Assembly (NCBI RefSeq): GCF_044502415.1
Contig: NZ_CP172402.1
DNA from: Haloimpatiens lingqiaonensis
GTDB taxonomy: Bacteria > Bacillota > Clostridia > Clostridiales > Clostridiaceae
DNA: 64,000 bases
Reading direction: 5' to 3' (one strand)
Shown here: positions 43,003-54,120 of the stretch, piece by piece
How the letters are laid out: each line of letters begins with the position of its first letter
How positions within the stretch are numbered: the stretch's first letter is position 1
The notes under the pieces: model-generated
Database searches by the model: none
The model's input: the letters and a program-made list of their open reading frames with translations, nothing else
Told to the model about the DNA's origin: nothing
Made by a program: the position numbers and the translations under genes

Positions 43003-45606
43003 ATGGGAAAACCCGACAATCCAACTTTTGGAGAATTACTTTATAAAGATATAGATGATAATGAATTTCTGAATGAATTATATGAAAATATTCTATACAA
43101 TTATTCCTTGGAACTTTTTAAAATTAATAAACCACACCTTGAAGTAGATATATCTGCAGCCCTACGTTTTGCTGATATACTATCAAAATCTGTCCATAAA
43201 GAAAAAGCGGACAAGCATAAAATCTGGGCTCAAGAGATAGTTGCACTTTTACATAGAATTTATCCACAGGATTATAGGATTAAACATTATATGGGGTCGG
43301 TACTTCAAAGTACAGGTAATTACCGTGGGATGGATATGATTACCCCAGATTTCCAGCCAACCACACTACCTGAAAAGCTTTATACAGATTTTAATAAAGA
43401 TTATTTAAGTATTCCAGCAGAACCAGAACAACAATTCTTTCGTTCCCAAAAAATTGTATATGATAGGTTAAAGGACGATTATTTTAGTTATTCTGGGCCT
43501 ACTTCAATGGGAAAATCTTTTATTATGCGTATGTTCCTAAAGGAAAAGGTTATGAATGGTATACATTCTAATTTTGCTATTATAGTTCCTACAAAAGCAT
43601 TAATTAATGAAGTGAGTAGTAAAATAATTAATGATTTGAAAGAGCTTCTTAAAGAACATAATTATAGGTTAATTACCTCTGCAGGGGCGTTATCTTTAAA
43701 AGAAAAACATAATTTTATTTTTGTCCTTACTCCAGAGCGGCTTCTTTATTTACTAATAGACAATCCAGCAATTAACATTGAATATTTGTTTATAGATGAG
43801 GCACATAAAATTTCAGCTAAAGGGAGTCGTAGTGCGTTTTACTATAAAGTAGTGGATATGCTATGTAGAAAAAAGGAAAAACCTCATGTTGTTTTTGCTT
43901 CACCAAATATTCCTAATCCAGAAATATATTTAAAGCTTATTCCAGAAGCATATAACATTAATGAACAAAAACTAACTACATCTTTTGCTCCAGTAAGCCA
44001 AATGAAGTATTTAATTGATTTGCCTAACAAGAAAATAGAAATATTTAATGATAGTAACAAAAACTTTATTGAAGTTGCAAAACTTAACAGAGAGGCAACA
44101 GTATGTGAATTAATAACTCGATTGGGTGGGGATGGTCAAAATATTATTTATTGTCCTGGAATAAACAAGGCAATTACGTATGCACTTGATTTTGCTAAAA
44201 ATAAAGAAATAAAGAACAACCAAGAACTTAATATTTTGGCAAAGGATATAGCAAATGAGGTTCATAGAGATTATTATTTAGCTGATTTAATTCCTAAAGG
44301 TGTCGCTTACCATATTGGCTACTTGCCATCAACTATTAAAATGCGTATTGAAGAGCTTTATAGACAAGGGTTGATTGAAACCTTATTTTGTACCAGTACT
44401 TTAATGGAAGGGGTTAATTTGCCAGCAGATAATTTGTTTGTTACAGATTATAAAATTGGAAGAGGTAGAATGTCAGCCATAGATTTTAAAAATCTTATTG
44501 GAAGGGTTGGACGAATAGAGTATAACCTTTATGGCAATGCATTCCTCATGCGACCAGAAGAAAAGGTAAAATCAGAAATTTTTGTGGAGCTACTAAAAGA
44601 AGATATTCCCGAGCAAAAACTATCCATTGTAACAGAATTATCAAATAATCAAAAAACTAAAATTATTGAAAGTTTGGTCAAGGGCGATGCCCAGCTGACT
44701 CAATATCCTAAGAATCAAACAGCTGAAGAATATTCTCTTATGAGGAAATTTACTGGTATTTTATTAAGGGATATAATGCAGGGTAATAAAAGTTTAGTGT
44801 GGAAGGAATTCGCTCACCTATTGGATAAGGAAATAGAGGAGGAAATAAGAAGTATATTTAATAAAAAAGAAAATAGGCCAGATGATGACATTAATGTTTC
44901 AATTGACCAATCAAATAACTTAACAACAGCAATAGTGAAGGGATTAAAATATCCTGAAATTAATGCAAATGGGAATGTAGCGTACAATGAATTATTAGCA
45001 TTTTTAGAAGAACTTTGTAAAATATTTAAATGGGAAATATATGAAAAGTCTACTCTAGGATTCAAGAGTAAAGATGGAAGACACGGTAAATTAAGATGGT
45101 ATGCTGTTATATTATCTCAATGGATTAAGGGGACAGGCTTGAGTTATATAATGGAAAAAGGTTTAGAGTATAAGCGTAATAGACCCAAGACAGGTGTCCG
45201 AGTAAACGGAAAAATTTTAGATTACAATGACTCTAAGGAACATAGAAATATTGCAATATCAGAAGCTTTAGATGCAATAGAAAATGTTATCCTCTTTAGT
45301 ATATCTAATTATTTTTTAAGATTCTCGACAGAATACAAACGGATACATGAGGTAGAGTCCTTTAACAATGACTGGTATGAATATGTAGAGTATGGAACAA
45401 CAAATCCACTATCTATAATGCTTCAAAGAAATGGCTTTTCTAGGGAAACTTCAACTTATATAAGAAGGAATAGAGACGAGTATGTAGTTAAAACAATAGA
45501 TGGAGATATAAAATTAAGAAGCAGTTTGGCGGATTGTGGGAATGTCAGTGTCCAAAAAGAAGTTGAAGATATTAAATACAATATACCAGAGTTATTCGTG
45601 GATTAA
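43003..45606 (+). CDS. HamB-like superfamily 2 helicase
   Basis: An 867-residue DExH helicase, the partner of HamA in Hachiman defence. Motifs: I SGPTSMGKSFIM (165-172), II YLFIDEAHKIS (265-268), III-like VFASPNIPNPE, and late motifs CTSTLMEGVNLPADN and FKNLIGRVGRIE. Hachiman helicases bind and unwind abnormal DNA and release or direct HamA. The ~160-residue N-terminal part and the C-terminal ~300 residues have no motif I recognise. It lies in the middle of the defence operon and is intact. Confidence 0.82.
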   Translation: MGKPDNPTFGELLYKDIDDNEFLNELYENILYNYSLELFKINKPHLEVDISAALRFADILSKSVHKEKADKHKIWAQEIVALLHRIYPQDYRIKHYMGSVLQSTGNYRGMDMITPDFQPTTLPEKLYTDFNKDYLSIPAEPEQQFFRSQKIVYDRLKDDYFSYSGPTSMGKSFIMRMFLKEKVMNGIHSNFAIIVPTKALINEVSSKIINDLKELLKEHNYRLITSAGALSLKEKHNFIFVLTPERLLYLLIDNPAINIEYLFIDEAHKISAKGSRSAFYYKVVDMLCRKKEKPHVVFASPNIPNPEIYLKLIPEAYNINEQKLTTSFAPVSQMKYLIDLPNKKIEIFNDSNKNFIEVAKLNREATVCELITRLGGDGQNIIYCPGINKAITYALDFAKNKEIKNNQELNILAKDIANEVHRDYYLADLIPKGVAYHIGYLPSTIKMRIEELYRQGLIETLFCTSTLMEGVNLPADNLFVTDYKIGRGRMSAIDFKNLIGRVGRIEYNLYGNAFLMRPEEKVKSEIFVELLKEDIPEQKLSIVTELSNNQKTKIIESLVKGDAQLTQYPKNQTAEEYSLMRKFTGILLRDIMQGNKSLVWKEFAHLLDKEIEEEIRSIFNKKENRPDDDINVSIDQSNNLTTAIVKGLKYPEINANGNVAYNELLAFLEELCKIFKWEIYEKSTLGFKSKDGRHGKLRWYAVILSQWIKGTGLSYIMEKGLEYKRNRPKTGVRVNGKILDYNDSKEHRNIAISEALDAIENVILFSISNYFLRFSTEYKRIHEVESFNNDWYEYVEYGTTNPLSIMLQRNGFSRETSTYIRRNRDEYVVKTIDGDIKLRSSLADCGNVSVQKEVEDIKYNIPELFVD

Positions 45607-45684
45607 ATAGTATAGGGCTTGATAAAAGAAGGGTAATGATTAAAATAAAAAAAAATAAATTTGAATAGAAGGAGAATATAGAAA

Positions 45685-47369
45685 ATGAAAAATATTTTTG
45701 AAATAGTACAAGAGGTACTTTTAGGTGCTGATAAGTACCAATCAGAAGATAACAATTTGTTAAAAGCTAAAGTGTACTCAGACATAATGATGATGGATGA
45801 AGAGTTGTTATCTCTTTTGTTAAGCAATGAAAGAATAAAGGAAGAATTTTTTACGAAAGTAAAAGATACTCTAATTTTTGACAAACAAAATTTGCATGGC
45901 TTATTGAATCGAAAGAATTTCTTCCAGACAGCTATACAAGATATTCAAATAAAATAGGTTTAACATCAAATGGGAACTTCATTTCTCAGAAGAACGACGT
46001 GGTTCTAGATTTTCCTTATAAAGATTGTTATTTGCAGGGCGGTCAAGATAAGGAAGATCAGAAAAGAGAAGAAATCTTCTACCACGAGACTATTGCCAAT
46101 GATGAAGTAACTAGAATGCTCGCACCTAAAGTTTTTACAAATGCAAAACGTTATACAAAGGAAGGTATCGAAGAAAATATTGAGTTTAAAGATGATGACA
46201 ATTTAATTATAAAAGGTAATAATTTAATTGCACTATCAAGCTTATTAAAAAGATACGAAGGTAAGGTAAAATTAATATATATCGATCCACCATACAATAC
46301 AGGTAGTGATAGCTTCAGATATAACGACTCTTTTAATCACTCGACCTGGTTAACATTTATGAAAAATAGGCTTGATTTAGCAAAAAAATTATTAGCAGAT
46401 GATGGAAGTATATATGTTCAGATTGATAATAATGAAGTTCATTATCTGAAGGTACTTATGGATGATGTATTCGGAGAGTCAAATTTTCAAAGGGAAATAA
46501 TTTGGGTCTTAAAAGGTGTATCTGGCTATAAATCTTTAGTAAATAATTATGTAAGAGGGCATGATACTATTTTGTTTTTTACGAAGTCTAAAGACTTTAT
46601 ATATAACAAACAGTATTTGCCATATTCAGATGAGCAGTTGAAAAGATTTTCAAGTGTTGACGAAGATGGTAGAAAATATAAAACAATTACCAAAACAAGA
46701 AGAATGTATTTAGACGAGGCAAAAGGTGTGCCGCTAACAGATGTGTGGGATGATATAGCTAGCTTTCAAACAATTGTGAACTCTCCTGAGATAACAGGAT
46801 TTAATACGCAAAAACCTGAAAGATTAATAAAAAGAATCATTGATTGCTCAAGTAATAAAGGTGACTTAATTCTTGACTTTAACTTAGGATCAGGAACAAC
46901 AGCTGCAGTTGCTCACAAAATGGAACGTAAATATATAGGGATTGAGCAAATGGATTATATAAATGAAGTTACAATTCCACGCCTTAAAAGAGTTATCGAA
47001 GGTGACAAAAGTGGGATATCAGAGGTGGTTGATTGGCAAGGTGGGGGATCTTTTGTTTATTGTGAACTCCTAGAAAACTCCAAAGAGCTTATTGATGAAA
47101 TTCAAAATGCAACGGATGCAACAATTACTGATATAAAAGAAAAAATATATAGAGATGAAAGAATAGTTCCATATATTACGAGAGATGAATTAGAGGCGGT
47201 TGATGTAGAGTTTGAAAAGTTGACCCTCGAGGAGAAAAAGATGGCTTTATGTGCATTGGTAGATAAAAACAAGCTGTATGTTAATTTATCTGATATTGAC
47301 GATAAAGAATACAATATTAGTGATAAAGATAGAAAATTTACAGAATCCTTCTATAAAAGGGAGGTTTAA
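45685..47369 (+). pseudogene. Type III restriction-modification Mod subunit, frameshifted
   Basis: With one inserted T this is a 561-residue beta-class N6-adenine methyltransferase. The first frame (45685-45957) ends after FDKQNLHG; in the family this should read FDKQNFAWLIESKEFLPDSY. Adding a T in the run at 45891-45893 gives that sequence and joins the second frame, which contains VLDFPYKDCYLQGGQDKED, motif IV YIDPPYNTGSD and motif I ILDFNLGSGTTAAV. A GTG-initiated product from 45999 would lack the N-terminus. Upstream frame has an RBS AGAAGGAG. The loss may inactivate methylation while the nuclease gene remains intact. Confidence 0.85.
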
Positions 47370-47372
47370 TTA

Positions 47373-49985
47373 ATGGAACAAAGGTTTTTATATGAAAAAT
47401 TAAATGTTGTAAAAGAACTAGGTCAGTTAAAAGATATACCTGAAATAATTGAAAAAGGATTAGCACCCCATATTCATCTTCGTGAGTATCAAGAAGAGGC
47501 TTTTCGCTATTTTATTACCTATTTTGAGGAAGAAAACTTAAGGAAAAATAAACAAATACATAATCTTTTTCACATGGCTACAGGCAGCGGAAAGACAGTG
47601 ATTATGGCGGGTTTAATTCTTTATTTGTATACTAAAGGGTATCGTAATTTCATGTTCTTTGTTAATCAAACTAATATATTGGAAAAAACAAAAGAAAACT
47701 TTACTAATCCTCTATCGTCAAAGTATCTTTTCAATGATGTAATTGAATATTTAGGAAATAAAATTAATATTAAAATGGTGGATAATTTTAGTGGAAATGA
47801 TTTAGAGGAAGATATACAAATTTGCTTTACTACAACACAGAAGCTTCATATGGATTTATTCACACCGAAAGAAAACTCTTTAACATATGAAGATTTTGAA
47901 AATAATAAAATTGTATTTATATCAGATGAAAGTCATCATGTAAATACTCTTACCAAAAGGGCATCAAAAGCGGAAAAAGAAGCTAAAAATAGCTGGGAGT
48001 ATTCTGTTACTAATGCTTTTTACAGAAATAGAGACAATATAATGCTCGAATTTACTGCTACAGCAGATTTAAAAGATACAAATGTTAAAAATAAATACCT
48101 AGATAAAATAATCTACAACTATCCACTCATTAACTTTAGGTCTAGTGGATACACTAAGGATTTTCAAAATTTTGGAACAGACAGTGAACCATGGGAGAGA
48201 ACTTTGATAGCTCTTATTATGAGTGAATATCGTAAGTATCTTTTTGCAGACTGTAAGCTAAATATTAAACCCGTTATTATGCTTAAATCCCAAAAAATTA
48301 AAGAATCGGAGGACTTTTACGAGGAGTTCTTCTCTAAAATAGATTCTTTAACAGGCTCAGAAATACAAGAACTTTATTCCGCAAAGATAGATATACTTAC
48401 ACAAGCATTAGATTACTTTAAAGCTAAAGACTCAAGCTTTCAACTGTTAGAACATAGTTTAAAAAGTAGTTTTACTAGGGATAACTCAATTATTATTAAT
48501 GGAGCTGCAGATAATAGCAGAGAAAATCAATTGCTTGTTAACTCCCTAGAGGACGAAGACAATCCAATTCGTCTTATTTTTGCTGTAGATATGTTAAATG
48601 AAGGTTGGGATGTACTTAATCTATTCGATATAGTAAGGCTTTATGATACGAGACAAGCAAGTGGAAAAGCTGGTAAAATCGGTGCATACACTATAAAAGA
48701 GGCTCAGTTAATAGGTCGTGGTGCGAGATATTGTCCATTTAAAGTTTCAGAGGAACAAAATCGATTTAAAAGAAAATATGACAATGATCTTAACAATGAG
48801 TATCGCATATTAGAAACTATGTTTTTTCATAGCAGAAATGATTCACGTTATATAGCTGAATTAAGACAGGCTTTAATTGCAACAGGGCTTCAGGATGAAA
48901 ATCCTATTAAATTAGAATATAAACTAAAAAAGGAATTTAAAGATACTGAGCTTTATAACAAAGGATTAGTATTCTCAAATAAGCGTATTCCAAAAGGAAG
49001 AGATGAAGTAAAATCATTAGAAGAAAGAATTAGAAATAGGGTATATAGATATACACAAAAAACAACCCGAGGTGCAGTAGTAAATTTAATTGGAGATAAT
49101 AAAACATCAACAACTGCTTCAGAAATAAAAACTATAAAATTTAAAGATATTGATTATAATGTATTGCTTGGTGCAAGTGAAAAGTTTAATGAACTTAGAT
49201 TTAGTGTGATACAAAGCAAGTTCCCGCATGTGAAAACGTTGAAAGAATTTTTAACCTCAGAAGAATACCTGGGGAACTCTACGATTGAGATTAAATATTT
49301 TACTGAAAACATCACTGGTAGGGATTTATTTAAGGCTTGTATAGGAGCATTTGAGAAAGTATCAAGCTATATAATTTCCTTGAAACCAGAATATATTGGA
49401 ACGACTGAATTTGAGCCAAAAGCAATTAAATCTGTTATTAAGGATAAGAGTATTTATCTATCTAGGCTTGATGAAAATGGTGGGAAAGGTGTATCACAAG
49501 TGAATTGTCCCAATCCAGAATATCAGATTGATTTATCAAAAGAGAGTTGGTATGTTTTCAACGATAATTATGGGACTAGTGAAGAAAAATTATTTATTAA
49601 ATTTTTCAAAACTGATATTGAACCAAAATTAAAGGCTAAGGGATTAGAGTATTATGTAGTTAGAAATGAAAGAATACCCGAACTTGCTATTTATAGCTTT
49701 GAACATGGTGAACGATTTGAGCCTGATTATCTGCTTTTTGTGGCTAAAAAGAACAGTGATAATATATCTAACTACCAAACCTATATTGAACCTAAAGGGA
49801 ATCATTTACTTAAGGAAGATAAATGGAAAGAGGAATTTTTAAATGAAATAGGGGAAAAGCATTATATTTCTAAAACTTTAATATCTGGAAATGAGTATAA
49901 AATAATGGGGTTACCTTTTTATAATGATCAATACCGAAGAGAAGACTTCTTAGAAAAAGTATCTGCATGGATAGATACAATTTAA
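47373..49985 (+). CDS. Type III restriction endonuclease subunit (Res)
   Basis: An 870-residue Res protein: helicase plus C-terminal nuclease. Helicase motifs are HMATGSGKTVIMAGL (69-75), VFISDESHHVN (185-188), LEFTATADLKD and AQLIGRGARYCPF. The endonuclease has FEPDYLLFV ... TYIEPKGNHLL, a PD-(D/E)xK site near residues 785-815. It starts 3 bases after mod, as in normal mod-res operons. It is intact, unlike mod; type III Res needs Mod for DNA cleavage, so it may be harmless. Confidence 0.93.
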   Translation: MEQRFLYEKLNVVKELGQLKDIPEIIEKGLAPHIHLREYQEEAFRYFITYFEEENLRKNKQIHNLFHMATGSGKTVIMAGLILYLYTKGYRNFMFFVNQTNILEKTKENFTNPLSSKYLFNDVIEYLGNKINIKMVDNFSGNDLEEDIQICFTTTQKLHMDLFTPKENSLTYEDFENNKIVFISDESHHVNTLTKRASKAEKEAKNSWEYSVTNAFYRNRDNIMLEFTATADLKDTNVKNKYLDKIIYNYPLINFRSSGYTKDFQNFGTDSEPWERTLIALIMSEYRKYLFADCKLNIKPVIMLKSQKIKESEDFYEEFFSKIDSLTGSEIQELYSAKIDILTQALDYFKAKDSSFQLLEHSLKSSFTRDNSIIINGAADNSRENQLLVNSLEDEDNPIRLIFAVDMLNEGWDVLNLFDIVRLYDTRQASGKAGKIGAYTIKEAQLIGRGARYCPFKVSEEQNRFKRKYDNDLNNEYRILETMFFHSRNDSRYIAELRQALIATGLQDENPIKLEYKLKKEFKDTELYNKGLVFSNKRIPKGRDEVKSLEERIRNRVYRYTQKTTRGAVVNLIGDNKTSTTASEIKTIKFKDIDYNVLLGASEKFNELRFSVIQSKFPHVKTLKEFLTSEEYLGNSTIEIKYFTENITGRDLFKACIGAFEKVSSYIISLKPEYIGTTEFEPKAIKSVIKDKSIYLSRLDENGGKGVSQVNCPNPEYQIDLSKESWYVFNDNYGTSEEKLFIKFFKTDIEPKLKAKGLEYYVVRNERIPELAIYSFEHGERFEPDYLLFVAKKNSDNISNYQTYIEPKGNHLLKEDKWKEEFLNEIGEKHYISKTLISGNEYKIMGLPFYNDQYRREDFLEKVSAWIDTI

Positions 49986-50021
49986 ATTTTGGCTTTAGTA
50001 AAGTAGAAAGGAGGTTTTGTT

Positions 50022-50906
50022 GTGGCTGTACGAGGGAAAAGCATAAACTTATTTCTGATGGATGGGACAGCTGTTGGGAGGATAAAATGTACTCTCGCTA
50101 ATTGGACGGGTGTTGCTTATAAAATACCTAGAACAGAACTTGATAAATGTAAAGAGCGGGAAGATCTTAAGCAAAGTGGCGTTTACTTTTTATTTGGGAC
50201 ATCTGATGAAACGGGAGAAAATATTGTCTACATTGGTCAAGCAGGGGCAAGAAAAAATGGTGAGGGCTTACTTTATCGTCTGCAGGAACATAAAAGAGAT
50301 GATAGCAAAGATTATTGGACAGAAGCAGTTGTCTTTACTACTTCAAACAATTCTTTTGGGCCAACTGAAATAAGCTATTTAGAAAATAGATTTTTTAATT
50401 TAGCTAAAAACGCAAGAAGATATAGTGTTAAAAACAATAGCGATCCAACGTCAGGTAATGTAACTGAAGAAAAAGAAAGTGAGTTGGAGGAGTTTATAGA
50501 GTATGCTGAAATAGTTATGGGGACATTCGGTCATAGAGTATTTGAATCCCTTGAAGAAAAGCCAACTAATAAAGAAATTAAGGAAGTAGAAATTGATGAT
50601 GAGCCTGTATTATTTTTGAAAACTTCTAAAGCTGAAGCCAAAGGCCGAAGAACTAATGAAGGCTTTGTTGTTTACAAAGGTGCGTTAGTTTCTGTTAATC
50701 CTACTAAAAGTTGCCCAGAGACTATTAATAATTTGAGAGAGCGATATAGTGATAGGATAAAAAGTGGCATGCTTCAAGAGGATATACTTTTTACAAGCCC
50801 TTCTGCAGCAGCAGGTTTTGTAACATATGCCAGTGCTAATGGCATGATTATGTGGTTAGATAAAAAGGGAAGAACTTTAAAAGAAATAGAAAGCAATGAA
50901 GATTAA
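50022..50906 (+). CDS. GIY-YIG nuclease with DUF4357
   Basis: A 294-residue protein. The GIY-YIG-like catalytic core is SGVYFLFGTSD then ENIVYIGQAG, followed by RLQEHKRD and the metal-binding glutamate in TEISYLENRFF. The C-terminal domain (about 235-290, TSPSAAAGFVTYASANGMIMW) is DUF4357, often joined to restriction-type nucleases. It lies downstream of the type III genes, so a restriction or modification-dependent role is inferred. The GTG start has AAAGGAGG upstream. Confidence 0.85.
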   Translation: MAVRGKSINLFLMDGTAVGRIKCTLANWTGVAYKIPRTELDKCKEREDLKQSGVYFLFGTSDETGENIVYIGQAGARKNGEGLLYRLQEHKRDDSKDYWTEAVVFTTSNNSFGPTEISYLENRFFNLAKNARRYSVKNNSDPTSGNVTEEKESELEEFIEYAEIVMGTFGHRVFESLEEKPTNKEIKEVEIDDEPVLFLKTSKAEAKGRRTNEGFVVYKGALVSVNPTKSCPETINNLRERYSDRIKSGMLQEDILFTSPSAAAGFVTYASANGMIMWLDKKGRTLKEIESNED

Positions 50907-50932
50907 TGTCTCTGGAAGGAGGAAGTGCCTAA

Positions 50933-53880
50933 ATGTCAAATGAATTAATTTCTTTATCAACACTATTTCAAAATAGACTATTTAGAATACCAGATTATCA
51001 AAGAGGATATGCATGGAAAAAAGAACAACTAGTAGATTTTTGGGAGGATTTATTAAATCTTCATGAAGATAGATATCATTATACTGGACTTTTATCTTTA
51101 AAAGCGGTTAATAAAGAAAGTTTACGCTTATGGGGAGAAGACAGCTGGTTGATTGATATTGGCTATAAGGCATATCATGTTGTAGATGGTCAGCAAAGAT
51201 TAACCACGTTTTCTATACTTATGTATGAGATAATATCTTTTATTAAGAGGTTAGATGAAAATCAAGAAAAATCGGATGATCAGATATTCATAGGATTTGA
51301 ATCCGTCAAAGCGATTACAGAAAAGTATATAATGAAGAGTCGACCACCAGAAAACATGATTAAAACATATATGTTTGGATATGAGTTAGACAATCCTAGC
51401 TATAATTACTTGAAACATAAAATATTTGAAGAACAATTTGGTGGAACAATTGTTGAGACTTATTATACTCAAAATCTTATGTATGCAAAAAAGTTCTTTG
51501 CTAGAAACCTTGAGTCTTTATTTGAAGCAGAAGGCATAGATGGTATTGAAAAACTATACAAAAGGCTTACATTAAAACTAATGTTTAACCTACATGAAAT
51601 TGAGGATGATTACGATGTTTTTGTGGCCTTGAAACAATGAATAATAGAGGAAAAAAACTTAGTAACTTAGAACTTTTAAAAAACAGACTTATCTATTTAA
51701 CAACTTTGTTTGATGATGAACAGTTAGACAATAAGGATAAAGGACAATTAAGAAAGAATATCAATGATGCTTGGAAAGAAGTATATTATCAGCTAGGAAG
51801 AAATCAAAACCACCCCTTAGCTGATGATGAATTTTTAAGGGCTCATTGGACAGTCTACTTTCAGTATACACGTAGAAAAGGCGATGACTATATTAAGTTT
51901 TTATTGAATAAATTTTCTTCAAAAAATGTATTTGATAAGCATCCTGTTACAATTGATAATGAAATAGCTGAACCTCAAACTGAGGATGAAGATTTTGATG
52001 ATGAGGATGTAGTTGAAAATACGGAAGAGGAAACTATCCTAGTAAGCAAATTAGCTCCAAGTGAGATAAATGCTTATGTAAGTAGTCTTAAGGAAATTGC
52101 AGAGTACTGGTATTACACTTATTTTCCTCATGATAGTGATGAATTATCTGCTGAAGAAAAGCAATGGATAAATAAATTAAATAGAATTGGAATTGGATAT
52201 TTTAGACCACTAGTTGCTATATCTTTGTCTCTCAAAAATGAAGTTGAAGCGGAGGAACGTGTTTTACTTTTTAAAGAGATAGAACGTTTCATATTTCTTT
52301 GTTTTAGAATGGCGGGATATAATGCCAGCTATAAAAGTAGCTATTATTATAATAAGGCAAGAGATGTTTTACATAGAAAAACAAGCTTGAAATCTGTGGC
52401 AGATGATTTAATGGAGACAATAGATAATGATTTAAATCCAATTATAACAAGCTTTATAGCTAGAACAGATAGACGCTTTGATTCGGGTTTAGGCTTTTAT
52501 GGTTGGCGAGATTTAAGATATTTTTTATACGAATATGAAAGCCACTTATCTACTAAAAACAATATTCAAAAAATAGACTGGCAGATGTTTTCTAAGGTTG
52601 AAAAAGACAAAATTACAATTGAACATATTTTGCCTCAAACACCAACTAAATGGTATTGGCGTAATCAATTCCGTCATTTTAATGAAGAGGAAATAAAGAT
52701 TTTGTCTGCTAGTTTAGGTAATCTATTACCCCTTGCACAGAGCATAAATTCTTCTTTGCAAAATGATAGTTTCCCCGATAAGAAGAATCCTTCATCAAAA
52801 AGAAGAGGTTATATTAATGGATCACATTCAGAGATAGAAGTGGCTATAGAAGAAGACTGGACTCCTGAAGCTATTTTAAATAGAGGTTTAAAGCTTTTAG
52901 AATTTATGGAGAATAGGTGGGGTCTCGACTTTACAGTAGAACAAAAAAATGAGTTGCTCCACATTGATTTTGTTAATGAAGAGAGAGATGAAGTGCCAGA
53001 AATTCCAGAGCCTACAACAAATGATTTACCTAAAACAGATAAGAGCTCTTCATTTTTAAAGGAAGGGTTAACAGCCCTCCAACAGCAACGACTCAATTTT
53101 TGGAGGAGTTTTGTTGATTATTGTAAGTCAATTGATAGAGGGAAGGATATAGCCTCTCAAAAACCCGCTCATGTAAATTGGTATGACGTAGCTATTGGAA
53201 ATAGTGAATACTATATCTTTTTTCAAATTATGAAACAAAATATTTTACGCATTGGTATCTATGTTCATCAACCTGAGACATTTAAAAGGCTAGAGCTTTT
53301 AAGGAATGAAATAGAAAGCATGTATGGATCTGAACTTGAGTGGTATACAAGCCGTAAAACTAGCACCGCAAAAAGGATACTTCATTCTATAGAAACAGAT
53401 GTGTTTAACCCAGAACTATATTTAGAAAATTTCAATTGGCTAATCTCACAATATGATAAATTAAAATCGACATTAGAAGAAATTGATACAGCTTCTATTC
53501 TATCTGTAGATAATGCCAATAATTCTAGTATTACTAGTGAAATGGTAGCTTACGCTTATGATGTCTCTAAAAAGGTATTTGAAGGAAAGTTAGGAAGAAC
53601 GGAAGGTAGAGATGAAATTGCAGATAGAGTAAATATGAATTCTGGCTCAGCTGGAGATTATATTTCAGCTTTTTATGCAATGATGAATGGCGAAAGATAT
53701 ACAAGAACTCTTAATGAATACTCTACTAGATATTTTTTAAAGGCGATTTATGAAGATTATGGAGAGTTAGCTTTAAAAAAAGCTATTGATGCTTGTAGAA
53801 AGCATGCTACTTATTATGCCGCCCTAGGTCGTGGAAGATTAGCTTATGTTGAAAAGATTGTTGAAGAGTACTCAAATTAA
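50933..53880 (+). pseudogene. GmrSD-like DUF262/DUF1524/DUF4268 nuclease, frameshifted
   Basis: One added T (TT at 51629-51630 should be TTT) fuses two frames to a 982-residue protein. The first frame has DUF262 (FRIPDYQRGYAWKKEQLVDFW; VDGQQRLTTFSI) and ends VFVALKQ; the second begins MNNRGKKLSNLELLKNR, which belongs directly after VFVAFET. Later parts are an HNH-type DUF1524 (EHILPQTPTKWYWRNQF near 340), DUF4268 (NWYDVAIGNSEYYIFFQ) and a McrA-like helical C-terminus (RVNMNSGSAGDYISAFYAMM). GmrSD-like enzymes cut modified phage DNA or sense NTPs. The break separates the nucleotide and nuclease domains, so it is probably inactive. Confidence 0.85.
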
Positions 53881-54046
53881 AGACTTATATCTTTTAATTT
53901 TGCCTATACTTTTTAATTATTTCTATAAAGTACAGATAAGGTGTGTTCAAAAATAAAAAACAAAGAAGAGCAAAGATTGATTTTAGCATTATTTATTAAT
54001 TGATCTATAGAAATTTATACTTTAGATGTATATAAAACAACAGAAT

Positions 54047-54067
54047 CCCTTGTTATCAAGGGTTTTT
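54047..54067 (+). terminator. Hairpin after the defence operon; also candidate attR
   Basis: CCCTTG-TTAT-CAAGGG followed by five T reads as an intrinsic terminator for the plus-strand defence operon. It also contains TTATCAAGGGT, which resembles 51-62, so it may mark the right attachment site. The remaining DNA from 53881 to 54046 is AT-rich and shows no gene. Confidence 0.5.
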
Positions 54068-54120
54068 CTGCTATTCAAAACCTACTGAGACACAATCTAG
54101 GTTTTCAGAATTGTATTAAA

